From Gracilaria gracilis (taxonomy: Eukaryota > Rhodophyta > Florideophyceae > Gracilariales > Gracilariaceae): a stretch of 64,000 bases of DNA. Below the pieces are notes generated by a model. That model worked only from the letters and a program-made list of their open reading frames with translations, searched no databases and was not told the origin of the DNA. This document shows positions 1-9,135 of this stretch, piece by piece. Within the stretch, counting starts at the first letter, position 1; the number at the start of each line of letters is the position of its first letter. The DNA lies in assembly GCA_030374805.1 (NCBI GenBank), contig JARGSG010000184.1:418501-482500 (forward strand), given 5' to 3'. Made by a program: the position numbers and the translations under genes.

Positions 1-1449
1 GCGAAGCAAGCTGTGTGTGAGGAGGGGGGAGGAGGTTGGGGGACGGGGGACGGTCGAAGGGAACGACGATGGTTTACGAAGCTTTATACAAGGATGCGAT
101 ACGCGGACGAAGGGGGACGGCTCTATGACGCAGCGCTTGATTTATTTTGGGTGCCGATGCGCATGGGGGCCATTTAGGGAACTCGTACAGCGCGCACACG
201 TGGCGAGTCCATCGCTTTACGTCATGTGCGTTGTGCAGGTGGAGGCGACTGCACTGCGGCGGTTTCGGCGCGTAACTTTAGATATGGATAGATATCTCGG
301 CGGTGGTGCTGTGGAGCAGGTGGCCGCCGCTTTAGCTGTAGATATGATACATGAGCGCCCGGCTCGAGACAGAAGGGCTTGCGTCAGACGCTCGCGTCCG
401 ACAGTCCGTGTGCTGCGCAAGCGCGCAGCACCTGCGCGCGGCGCCGTTTGTGGATGGCACACCCGCAGCGCGGCAAGTGACATTGCTCGTGCTTGAATTG
501 AGAGGCGCGACAGCTTATTTCATGATGAGAACTTCTCGCCAACATCATGCCGTCCACACTTGCGCCAAACGTTTCAGCCCCTGCTCATGGTCATCAACGG
601 CAGCGTGATGATGACGACGCCACCTTACAGTCTCGATATTCCGCTGAGGCACCAAAGGCTTTGTCTCCATAAACTTACCAGTATCTACCGCTCCTACTAG
701 CCATATTACTGTACCACTCGCGTACACTCGCCACTTGTCCGTTGACCACCGCACCATGATCTGACGCTCTCCGCCTCCGCTTATTAACGCGGCTGCCTGA
801 TGCCGAAGGTAAAAGTAACGAGCACTTTTAAGAAACCAAGTCTGTTCATGTAACTTTAGCCCAGCAAATATATCTGCCACACACGCACAAAAAATCTTCT
901 CCTGGTCCCGAACCACCGTTGAGTTTCAGCGGCCCGCTCCACCTCAAATTCGAATCTGTCATGCAAATCCCAACCGCTCTGTTACCCGCATAAACAACTT
1001 CCCTTGCAAAATCTCAAAGCAGATCTGCCTGTGTGAACAAACGCCAAACAACCAAGTCCCCACCCTAGAATACCATTTCCACTCCCAATTTGCCACAGTT
1101 CTTGGCGTCAAGACTCGCCGGTTTTTGCACTTTCAATTGATCAATGAACAGCAAACAGCCAGTGAACTCAACACGTAGTGATAAATAACTTAAACCGAAA
1201 ACAACTGTTTTGGTGTTCTATACAAGAGAGCCCGTGTTCAAACCCAACGTGATCCCTCTGTTTGCATTTCCCATAAACAACAACCGCAAACAGTGCCATA
1301 ACACTTTCCTTTGGTACGCAATACAAGTGTTTACTTCATATTCACAAACGACTCTCAGTTCACCAACACCCCCAAACTGCAAAACTACCAAGAGTCCAAA
1401 GTACAAGTGTGCATCCAAACATGCAAAACACATCAAAAACAACAGCTAT
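1..1449. other. No supported gene; upstream intergenic region
   Basis: I see no convincing gene here. An open frame on the minus strand at 545-916 (123 codons) lacks an ATG, follows an in-frame TGA closely and matches no family I know. It could be an exon of a spliced gene, but no good splice sites frame it. The remaining open frames are short and overlap on both strands, as expected in GC-rich DNA. Confidence 0.5.
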
Positions 1450-2853
1450 CTACCAATTCGTATTCGGTCTAACAGTAGGGGTGTGTACGGGAGGATGTAC
1501 AGGATTGGGAGCATGGTTTGCAGGAGAGTCGTGAGGTAGCGGAGAGAAAGGAGCCAACGGGCTCAAAGGCATTGGAGAAATCCCAGGACACACAATGGGC
1601 GAGCTCACAGGTAGAGGCGAACATCTTGCCGGTGGTGCAAACCCACCAAACGGGTTGCCAGTTCTTACAAACGCGTCTTGAGCCCCAATGATCTTCGACG
1701 GTCCCTCGTCATCACTGTCGTCCAGCTCCATGGTGATTGGAATCTTTGGCATCTTGTTACCAAACATCAATGACTTTGAGCCAGAAGTCACGGGAGATGA
1801 CGGCACGCAAAGATCAAACGGCGCTTTCGGCCCGGACGCAGGCTCCTTTGGTGCTTGATATCCAAGGAAGTGCTTGGGCAAAGAGCCAGGAATAACAGGC
1901 GGACGTCCACCTCCACTCTGCAGACGCTTGTCACCTAGTAATGTAGAAGGTGCCGGAAGCGTGTGACCGTCAGGACTCCCGTACGGAAGGGGGATTGCAC
2001 CAGGAGCCGTTGACTGATTTTTGCCAAGCTGAGACGACATTAGATGCGAGGGCGTTGTCGAGAGTGGCATACCGCCCGCGCTATACGGTGGTGGAATTGC
2101 AGCGATTGACGACGGGGTCGGAAGGGCTGGTGGTTGTTGCGCGTTTGCAGGCGCAGGCGCAAAGCCGTCATTATGTGCCCCGTAGGAGCTCGGTCGCTGT
2201 GGCGCTGTGAAGCCGGGTTGAGGCTTATGGCGCGAATAAGAGGTAGTCATCAGTTCCGGAATGGTGCGGTTCGGTGCGGGTGGTGGCGCACTAGCGAGAG
2301 TACCGTAAGAACCTGTCAACACCGGTGACACAGACGGAAGCGTTCCCTTTTGGGGAGGTGCGTACGTGGTCAGTCGCACGTCATCACGCAAATCTTTTGG
2401 GTCCCTGACGTCGGCGTCCTCGGGTGTCATAGGCGTTGTCGGAGGGCTCTTGTTGGTATTACGTGCGGGGCGACGCTTCGCAGAAGGTGTGGCATGCTTT
2501 GGAGGGGTGCGCGAGGCGCTTTGAATGGAGTGAGCACCGCGACTGCTCTTCGGTCTCTTTTGCACGCCCTTTGTGGCAACGGACATGGGCGACGGCGGGC
2601 TGGATGCATCCTTGTCCTTCTTGGCGACGGGACAGTTTTGTTCGTGGAAGGTTACGGAGCTCTTCCACATGAAGGAGCGATCACAACCCGGTTGCGAACA
2701 TTTGTACGGCTTTTCCCCCGTGTGAAGACGTGAGTGTACCTTGAGGTTGGCCTTCTTGTTGAAGACTCGAGAGCAGGTGGGGCAACGGAAGGACTTTTCT
2801 GGCGCGGTGGACATGACGCGCTGTGTGATGGTTGCCGCGGCGCCGGATCCCAT
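1450..2853 (-). CDS. C2H2 zinc-finger protein with long Pro/Ser-rich tail
   Basis: Predicted nuclear DNA-binding protein of 467 residues, starting at the ATG at 2853. The open frame continues upstream to 3138, but that part is low-complexity Arg/Ser/Phe and lies over a GAGC repeat, so I treat it as leader. Finger 1 is a classical C2H2 unit (C24, C27, H40, H44), followed by the linker TGEKPY. Finger 2 is a C2HC variant (C52, C57, H70, C74). The first finger has the form CPTCSRVFNKKANLKVH. After about residue 80 the protein is low-complexity and rich in Pro, Ser and Thr, with one acidic patch (ELDDSDDEG), as in activation or scaffold tails. The architecture, two N-terminal fingers plus a disordered tail, suggests a transcription factor. 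The target is unknown. No intron is needed. Confidence in the family is high; function is inference. Confidence 0.8.
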   Translation of the reverse strand: MGSGAAATITQRVMSTAPEKSFRCPTCSRVFNKKANLKVHSRLHTGEKPYKCSQPGCDRSFMWKSSVTFHEQNCPVAKKDKDASSPPSPMSVATKGVQKRPKSSRGAHSIQSASRTPPKHATPSAKRRPARNTNKSPPTTPMTPEDADVRDPKDLRDDVRLTTYAPPQKGTLPSVSPVLTGSYGTLASAPPPAPNRTIPELMTTSYSRHKPQPGFTAPQRPSSYGAHNDGFAPAPANAQQPPALPTPSSIAAIPPPYSAGGMPLSTTPSHLMSSQLGKNQSTAPGAIPLPYGSPDGHTLPAPSTLLGDKRLQSGGGRPPVIPGSLPKHFLGYQAPKEPASGPKAPFDLCVPSSPVTSGSKSLMFGNKMPKIPITMELDDSDDEGPSKIIGAQDAFVRTGNPFGGFAPPARCSPLPVSSPIVCPGISPMPLSPLAPFSPLPHDSPANHAPNPVHPPVHTPTVRPNTNW

Positions 2854-2881
2854 AGCGGCGTGAGAGAACGGTGGAGGGCGA

Positions 2882-2916
2882 ACGAGCGAGCGAAAGAGCG
2901 AGCGAGCGAGCGAGCG
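2882..2916. repeat. (GAGC)n tetranucleotide repeat
   Basis: About eight imperfect copies of GAGC lie just upstream of the zinc-finger start codon. Read on the transcribed strand they are a CGCT run in the probable 5' untranslated leader. Confidence 0.8.
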
Positions 2917-5789
2917 GGAAGGAAGGGATGGATGTACGGCGGAAATGAGCGATATGAAAGGCAAGTGTGACGAAGGGCACAAGCCTACGAAAAGGTGGTG
3001 AAGGCGGCGAAAAGCGGGCACGGAACGTATAGAACAACGGTGACCAGAACGTATGTAGACGCGAATGAGTGTAGGTGACAAGGCGAAACAGCTGAATGAC
3101 GATGGCCGTAAACAGCAACTAGAGCACCGGTGAAACACGTCAGCAAGGCAGAAGCGAAAGCGGGCCCAAGCACGTGGGTGAGTGCGGCAAAACGCGCGTT
3201 GGACAAGACGCGCAACTCAACGTGGTGCAGACGAAAGCGCGGCGCGTAACAAGGCCGCAGAAGGAGGAAATGAGGGCGTGATTAACGTAAGCGACGGCAG
3301 CGAAGCGGCGGCTCGGGGCAGAGAGCAAGGCGGTGTCTGGAAGCGCTGGCTTTTGGATCGGTTACGAGGCTCGGACAGGAGCAAACGACTGGGCGGGGAC
3401 GGGCGGCGGCGGAAACGACGGCCCGAGCGAGGAGGCGGTTGAGGCGGGGAGCGTGGCGCAATTGGGGCGGGGTGGAAGCGGCTGGCGGGAAGCGGGCAGC
3501 GGGTCGACGCAAGCAAGCGCGGCGGCTTTGGGTGAGAAACGATTTGCGCTTGTACCGATGCAAGCAAACGCGAGTGCGCGCGGACGGGTGAGGCGAACAG
3601 ACGGTAGACCGGCGTGGTGGATAACAGGATACGTGTTCGACTGCGGTGGAGCTTTTTTTTCTGTTTTTCTTCTTCGCTGTGCCGGTGCTGCGCCGTCTCA
3701 GGGCGCCACATCGACGCCACCAACTGCACAGGGCCGCCACAGCACGCCGTTATGATGTAATTGCGCATTTTGCATTTTGACGCGTGACAGGAGGAGGAGC
3801 GCGTGCATTTTTGTTCTTATTTTGGTACCAAATGACTGCAGACGGTGCTTTAGTCACGCTGCGCGCGCTTGTAAGTGGCACGCACTGACGCTCTAACGCG
3901 TCCACCACATGCGTTTCTCATTCATACTCGGTAAGGATGGGCGCTGTACATTGTACAGTATGGCTACCGTAGATACAGGCGAAGATTTGGTTGTGGCGAG
4001 CAGCGCGGTGAATGTAGAGTAGAGCATTGGGACAAGAAGCACAGGTAGCACCGCCGAGTGAGGGGGGGGGGGGGGGGGGGGGGGGGGGGCTCGAATGGAA
4101 TGGAACGTTCGTTTTGTGCGGCAGCGTTGTTCTGCTGCTGCTGTGTAGACAACTGATCATGGGAACAAATGGTATGAAGCGATTCAGCTGTTCTTAGAAC
4201 AACCAACACGGCCACATGCGTTTCCAGTAGATATCTACAACTTTACATAGAAGGGACTGCGCTGTCAAGGGAGGAGGAGTGGCGAGCAGGTGGCGTCGGC
4301 AGCGCAGAGAAGAAGGCACGCGCAGCGTATGTGCTGGTCACGCACGGCGTCAACGTGGCATGCGCTGCTGAACGAAACAGATGAAAGCTCTGCTTGTCAG
4401 GCGCGTTACGCACGGCGCCAATTGGGTGGTCGACGTGACGCGAATGGAGTGTAAGCAGCGTTATTTTAATGCGGCTTGCATGTTCTTGGTGGCGACGAAG
4501 CTTGGCGCTTTGTGACGTGCAATTAAACATGATGTTGTGTTTCGATTTGTGTTGTATTTTGTGCGCTATTTCTGGCGAAAAGCGCCGCGCAGCGCGCATT
4601 TGAGCGGTGCTGACTGCTGACGCGCTGTTAATTTCAATTCATCAAACGCATTGGTTGCTGATGAGCAGACACGTCTTTTTCTACGTGCATTATTTCCGTG
4701 ACGCCTGTTTGCGCGCTGACAATTTGTTACTTTTTGCTGGCAGTATACCCGTTCTCTTACAAGTGCTGTTGATCACGTCCAGATCTGTTTTGTTGGTAGT
4801 TACACCGCACCGCTCTGTAATACAGAGTCTGTATGCACAAGAAAAGGCGTTTCAAGCCGTACGTGGAATGCGTGTTAAAACGCACCGATGCAGCATTCAA
4901 CACCGAACGCGCCCTCCAATAGCGCCCCACGTCGCCCACCCAAAGTATCTAATCTACTAGATACACGTCATCAAAACCCTGTGTTCATCAATGCCGGAGC
5001 ACTCATCACAACACCGCCGTTCACCCTCTCTCACGCCTCTGCAGCAAAACTCGCTCCTTCTCTCCAACCCTCGCTTCATAACTTTGTGCGTGCTCATTCG
5101 CGACTCACACAACTCTGCATCTTGAATGCTCTTGGCATCTTGGCAACAGATGCTGTCGATGGTCACCTCCGCGCGTGATGCCCTTGGAAAGCCTTGCTTT
5201 ACAGTCTCCGCCACATTGCTTCACAACCAGATGCATCAACGTCCTTCACGCTTCTCTGTAAACATGCAAACCTCTTGAGCTTAGCCTCCCTTTTTGTACA
5301 TCACTCATTGTTTACAGCCGCTTAGACATGGCCGTTAAACCTTCTCTGCTACAACAAACCTCACATTCCGTTAACAACGCCATCTTTGCTCAGCTTCGCC
5401 TTTGAACAGCGTTACTTGCCACACCACATTCACACGCCAGCACTGTGGCATCAGCTTGCACCCCGTTCGGTCTTGCATCATACAGTAGTACACTGCCAGA
5501 ACCAGTCTATCAGTTTTGTTGTAGTCTCAGCTTGGAGCGGATCTTGTGAACAACTTTGTCCGGTTAAGCTGTTTCCACACACAGCTCTGTCGGGTAAAAT
5601 GGACGAACGAGTTACACAGTTGGTAACACACTGGAAACATATCTAAAGTTACTCGCGGTATAAGCCACACTGAAGCCGTTGGCAGAATCTCGGCAAAACC
5701 CCCCAAATTTTACGCAACGTTTTGGCTTCCTTTTCAGGCAGGAATAACAATCCAAATTAGGTGCCAGTTTTCCAGAGCAAGGTGATGTC
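2917..5789. other. GC-rich then mixed intergenic DNA without a clear gene
   Basis: The part up to about 3770 is very GC-rich. Its long overlapping open frames on both strands are Pro/Arg/Ser-rich and look non-coding. The part from 3900 to 5790 holds a poly-G tract and scattered short frames. None has a family signature or a good start. Confidence 0.5.
4062..4089. repeat. Poly-G homopolymer, 28 bases
   Basis: An uninterrupted run of 28 G on the plus strand. It could form G-quadruplexes or be length-polymorphic, and its exact length in an assembly is unreliable. A second run of 12 G is at 26862-26873. Confidence 0.9.
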
Positions 5790-5865
5790 AGCTGAGGTTC
5801 CGGGTTCGATTCCCGGCGGGCGTACTCAAGCGCCTGTAGTCAAATGGTATGATATCAGCCTTCCA
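5790..5865 (+). tRNA. Circularly permuted tRNA-Gly (anticodon UCC)
   Basis: The 3' half precedes the 5' half. The 3' half (5790-5824) starts with A38, then anticodon-stem strand GCTGA, a 4-nt variable loop, T-stem CCGGG, loop TTCGATT, T-stem CCCGG, acceptor strand CGGGCGT and discriminator A. A 5-nt spacer (5825-5829) follows. The 5' half (5830-5865) has acceptor GCGCCTG, TA, D-stem GTCA, loop AATGGTA, D-stem TGAT, A26, anticodon stem TCAGC and loop CTTCCA, with U33 and anticodon TCC at 5862-5864. Rejoined, the acceptor closes with seven pairs (two are G-U), the anticodon stem with five perfect pairs, the T-stem with five and the D-stem with four. The B box therefore lies upstream of the A box. 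The break falls at 37/38, the usual tRNA intron site. In Cyanidioschyzon and prasinophytes such transcripts are circularised by the splicing endonuclease and ligase. Here the flanks give only a partial bulge-helix-bulge: GAGC 5775-5778 can pair with GCTC 5871-5874. CCA is not encoded. Confidence 0.87.
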
Positions 5866-6067
5866 ACAAGGCTCCTCGTTCCCCACTTGTTTTGGCTTTT
5901 GGCTTGGCTGCTTTGCTCGTTCGTGTTCGTTCTTTGCTCTTCTTCCTCTGGAACACACCCATCGTGTTGACCAGCATGATGCTGGTCACGAGTAGCGTAC
6001 CCAACCACAACGCTACCCATCTCCTCCAATCCCGCAGCTCTTTCGTCTCTTTTTGACATTGGCACAT
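5855..6067 (-). CDS. Putative small single-pass membrane protein, 70 aa
   Basis: An ATG-started frame of 70 codons. Residues 1-15 are polar and charged (MCQCQKETKELRDW). One hydrophobic segment follows at about 17-38 (WVALWLGTLLVTSIMLVNTMG), then a Lys/Arg-rich tail (QRKKSKERTRTSKAAKPKAK). This order fits a small membrane protein with a basic tail facing the cytosol or matrix. I do not recognise a family. The last 11 bases overlap the 5' half of the permuted tRNA on the other strand, and the start lies 36 bp from the divergent Mog1 start. A 10-bp inverted repeat (5968-5988) falls inside the frame. It could be a chance frame; the ordered composition is the only evidence. Confidence 0.35.
   Translation of the reverse strand: MCQCQKETKELRDWRRWVALWLGTLLVTSIMLVNTMGVFQRKKSKERTRTSKAAKPKAKTSGERGALLEG
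5890..5893 (+). terminator. Possible Pol III T4 terminator
   Basis: The first TTTT on the plus strand lies 24 nt after the end of the 5' half of the permuted tRNA. This is the expected place for RNA polymerase III to stop. Confidence 0.35.
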
Positions 6068-6103
6068 TTCCGCTTTTGTTCGCTCCTATAACATACGTGC
6101 AAC

Positions 6104-6718
6104 ATGGTCGGTAGCAAATCGTCAGAAGGCCAACGTTCTCTTTTCGGCGGCGCCATCACCACCGTCATCCCCGCCGAGTTCGCCGATGTATCGAAGATAA
6201 GACAAATACCAGACAATCAAGAGGTGTTCTCACATGCCGAAACCGACCGTTCAGTCATAGTCGAGATTTTGGAAATGGACCCTTCTATCCCATCTGAGTC
6301 GCATCAAACGCCAGCCAGCCATCATTTCAATATCATTGCGCATGATTCCTCCGCCGCTCAATGCTCTTTAACTTTTACCCAACAATTGCATGCTACCAAT
6401 TATCCTGGGTTGAGAGGCGGTGATGATAATATTCACATCTCATTTGCACAGGGACAGCATGTTGTGTCAAAGTTTCGAGATAAGGACTTGTTTGCCAATA
6501 CCGTCAACGTATATGTTGTTTGTATTCGTTTGCCCAAATTCACTACCGATATACTGCTATCGTTTAATGACCCGGTTGCCTTGCATCCACAATCGTCGAG
6601 TACTAGATTGGGTTCAACAGTCGCTAATCCACAACAAACAGACCTTACTGTTCGATCCGCCATCCTTCAACAAGTGCTAGATTCCTTCGTCATTCATGAT
6701 TGGAGTTTGTTTCAATGA
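6104..6718 (+). CDS. MOG1: Mog1-like Ran nucleotide-release factor
   Basis: A 204-residue protein matching the Mog1/RanGRF family (yeast Mog1 is 218 residues). These proteins bind Ran GTPase, favour nucleotide release and support nuclear import. The N-terminal signature is clear: LFGGAITTVIPAEFADVSKI, then an acidic strand around RQIPDNQEVF, which in known Mog1 proteins contributes to Ran binding, then SVIVEILEM. The C-terminal half carries the family's second sheet (NVYVVCIRLPKFTTDILLSFNDP). The start ATG at 6104 directly precedes the conserved core. There is no intron. The stop codon overlaps that of the convergent MoaC gene by 7 bp. Confidence 0.85.
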   Translation: MVGSKSSEGQRSLFGGAITTVIPAEFADVSKIRQIPDNQEVFSHAETDRSVIVEILEMDPSIPSESHQTPASHHFNIIAHDSSAAQCSLTFTQQLHATNYPGLRGGDDNIHISFAQGQHVVSKFRDKDLFANTVNVYVVCIRLPKFTTDILLSFNDPVALHPQSSSTRLGSTVANPQQTDLTVRSAILQQVLDSFVIHDWSLFQ

Positions 6719-7281
6719 TCACGTTGATAATCTCCATGTTCTCCACCCGTCTTACTCTCTAATCGTATGTTTTCAATCGTTATATCTTTCCCACCACTCT
6801 TGCACATATCATACACCGTCAACGCCGCAGCAGATACAGCTGTCAACGCCTCCATCTCCACGCCTGTTCGCGCCATCGTTTTGGCACTGGCCAGTATTTT
6901 CACGATCGGTTGGCTCTGCATTAGAGATACATCCACGGAAATGTGAGATAATGGCACCGGGTGACACAAGGGAATCACATTGCTAGTTTGTTTGGCAGCT
7001 TGTATTCCGGCGATTTGTGCAACCGTTAACACGTCTCCCTTCTTGGTACTCGTCGTCAGAGACTGCGATAACAAAGTGTGGATTTTCTCGCCCACGTGAA
7101 CTTCGCCTGTTGCTGTAGCCGTTCGAGAACTGACAGACTTGTTGGATACATCTACCATGCTTGCCTTCTTCTTGCTGTCGAGATGCGTCAGCGTACTCAT
7201 ACTGGTCCGCGATTCATTTCGTCCCTTGCTCAGCTGCAATCGAATTTGGTGTGCTAAGCGATAAGTCATGTGTCCCGCCAT
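6712..7281 (-). CDS. MoaC-like cyclic pyranopterin monophosphate synthase
   Basis: A 189-residue protein of the MoaC family, which converts the 3',8-cyclo-GTP product of MoaA into cyclic pyranopterin monophosphate in molybdenum-cofactor synthesis. Conserved blocks are present: LTHLDSKKKASMVDVSNK (31-48), KKGDVLTVAQIAGIQAAK (80-97), NVIPLCHPVPL (101-111), VEMEALTAVS (141-150), YDMCK (157-161, with the catalytic Asp158 and Lys161 by family alignment) and SKTGGEHGD (176-184). About 30 residues precede the core and are rich in Arg, His, Gln and Ser, which fits a mitochondrial presequence; the pathway step is mitochondrial in plants and animals. In animals MoaC is often fused to MoaA (MOCS1); no MoaA domain lies next to this one. 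No intron. Confidence 0.92.
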   Translation of the reverse strand: MAGHMTYRLAHQIRLQLSKGRNESRTSMSTLTHLDSKKKASMVDVSNKSVSSRTATATGEVHVGEKIHTLLSQSLTTSTKKGDVLTVAQIAGIQAAKQTSNVIPLCHPVPLSHISVDVSLMQSQPIVKILASAKTMARTGVEMEALTAVSAAALTVYDMCKSGGKDITIENIRLESKTGGEHGDYQRDH

Positions 7282-8151
7282 TCTGCGGATTTGCTGTTAT
7301 TGTCGTTTTGCACCAGTCTTCCGCCTTCTGGTTGGAAAGGGGCCAATGGATCTCGCAGTCTGGCGAACGTGCACTGCGCTGGGATCGTTGCATTCACGGG
7401 TTGCTGCAGACTCGAGGTCCAGGGTGAAAATTGAGTGTGCGATTTTGAGTACTGGACGCAACTCAATCTGCGACATCTTCTTCATGGTTCGCTTCCGTGC
7501 AACGCTGCGCTCCTAATCTTTATGTTTTAGGTACATGGGTAACAGCATCATCGAAAGATGTCTATCATACAACCGTGTCGAACTCGGGGCCCACAGAGTT
7601 CTCGAGAAGCGAGACCTGCTACAGGGCTGAATGGGCTGAGCTTTCCCCGATTGGTGCCCGATAGGAGAACAAGACGGCCCAATCTAGGTTAACTAGTTTT
7701 CAACAATGCTGGCGGTGACTGCGACAGAAAAGATGCGTGAACGCAGCTTTTGGTAAGATCTGCCCTTGCCCGTCAAATTCGCTCCACTGAATCCTCCATG
7801 GCGGTCCTCCAGAAGCAGTGTTGGATACAGACATGGGCAGTGCTGGACGTGTATTCCTTGTATGAGTAGTTTGGATGAATGTAAAAGCACCCGCGTTAGT
7901 CAAAACCGATCAGAAACAGGGAAGTATGGGTTGCTCGCTATTGTCAATGTAGGAAAAGTCTCGTCTTTTCGAAGGAAATGGAGCAAGTCTATGACTAATT
8001 AGCATTTCGATGCCAAAGTGTTCGTTTGTGCGTGTTCTACGGAAAGGATGAAGCGTTTATAACGAAAGATTGCTATTCTGCAAGAATTCTCTAGAGATCT
8101 TTACCCTTGGTAAGCCAAGGAAGTCTTCATTTGCACATGGCAGCGTCTTCC
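7282..8151. other. Intergenic region between MoaC and FKBP genes
   Basis: Upstream of MoaC there is a 62-codon minus-strand frame with an ATG (7297-7485) without a family signature. It may be an upstream ORF or a chance frame. Nothing else is supportable to 8151. Confidence 0.4.
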
Positions 8152-8778
8152 TCATCTAATCTTCACTACCTCCACTTCGAATATTAAAGGTTCCTTAGCG
8201 TGGCTTGCCAGCGAGCGTTTCGCCCCAAAATCAGGTGGAATAGGACCAGCTCCGCGAGTGCCATCTACATAGCCTAAATCTGGTGGCACAATGAAGCGTC
8301 TCCTACCTCCTTCTTTCATACCTAACACGCCTGCTTCAAATCCTTGCACAACCTGACCTGTTCCGGGTCGAAAACTAAACGTTTCAAACCTATCAAAACC
8401 GTAACTAGCATCGATAAAATAACCATTGCTGCGGCGCAGTACATATTTCACTGATACCGTACGGCCTGGTTGAACTTCAGCGTCTCCTGTGCCATCATAC
8501 AGGTCTTGCATTTTCACTCCGTTCTGGGTTCGAAATACTGGCGTTCGATCATCTCGTTCAGCAAGACCTCGTAGTTCGGGGAATTCTATAGAAGACTTGG
8601 CAGCATTTGCTTGCTGAACGTATGGAAGCATTGTAAAAGAAGCAAGAAATTGGATTACGCATCTCCTCGATAGAGAACACACTGCTGCGCAGCGGGTGCT
8701 CGCTACACTTGTTTTGTGTGTTCTGCCCCGCTTTAAAGGTGTTGGGCTGCAGAAGGCCGGTATGCAAGCACGCTCCAT
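8152..8778 (-). CDS. Thylakoid-lumen FKBP-type peptidyl-prolyl isomerase
   Basis: A 208-residue protein with a bipartite plastid leader. Residues 1-36 look like a transit peptide (Ser, Arg, Cys, Thr, no acids after position 2). A twin-arginine signal follows: RR at 38-39, a hydrophobic stretch CVIQFLASFTMLPYV, and the lumenal cleavage motif ANA at 57-59. The FKBP domain runs from about 90 to 208 (VQPGRTVSVKYVLR, FSFRPGTGQVVQGFEAGVLGMKEGGRRRFIVPPDLGY, ending FEVEVVKI). Such lumenal FKBPs catalyse proline isomerisation and assist photosystem assembly in plants. The Tat-type signal implies import of a folded protein. The start ATG is at 8778. No intron. Family certain, location strongly supported. 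Confidence 0.92.
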   Translation of the reverse strand: MERACIPAFCSPTPLKRGRTHKTSVASTRCAAVCSLSRRCVIQFLASFTMLPYVQQANAAKSSIEFPELRGLAERDDRTPVFRTQNGVKMQDLYDGTGDAEVQPGRTVSVKYVLRRSNGYFIDASYGFDRFETFSFRPGTGQVVQGFEAGVLGMKEGGRRRFIVPPDLGYVDGTRGAGPIPPDFGAKRSLASHAKEPLIFEVEVVKIR

Positions 8779-9135
8779 GCTTCTTCAACAGTCCTCGGTT
8801 CCGAAGAACAAACTCGTTCACTCTATAATCTGCATGTATCGGTGTAGAGCAACGTTTGCAAGACAAGGAAGATGTCTGGCAGAGGATGGTGAAGCTGAGA
8901 TGCTCCTTTCCTGCGTGCAACAGATTGCCACCTACCCTACAAATCAATGCATGCAAAATCAGCAGGCGATGTAGCGCTGTGCTGAAGTCGTTCAGATATG
9001 AGGAATCTCATGTCAGATCATCAAAAAATTTAATCATAAAACAAAAGTCTCGCTCGGTTGTCATTCTCGAAAGGAAAACCGTGGTCCAAACCGCCGAACC
9101 TCCCCGACAACGGTTCGGAGATCTCGATTAACAAC

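Noticed and set aside
17..608. Overlapping open frames of 85-159 codons near the left edge
   Set aside because: GC-rich sequence gives long frames on both strands; no ATG context, no family signature and mutual overlap.
3182..3768. Three overlapping Pro/Arg/Ser-rich frames
   Set aside because: All reflect the strong GC bias of the region; amino-acid composition is that of random GC-rich DNA.
7297..7485. A 62-codon ATG frame upstream of MoaC
   Set aside because: No similarity to MoaA or a targeting sequence continuing into MoaC; it is too short to support on its own.
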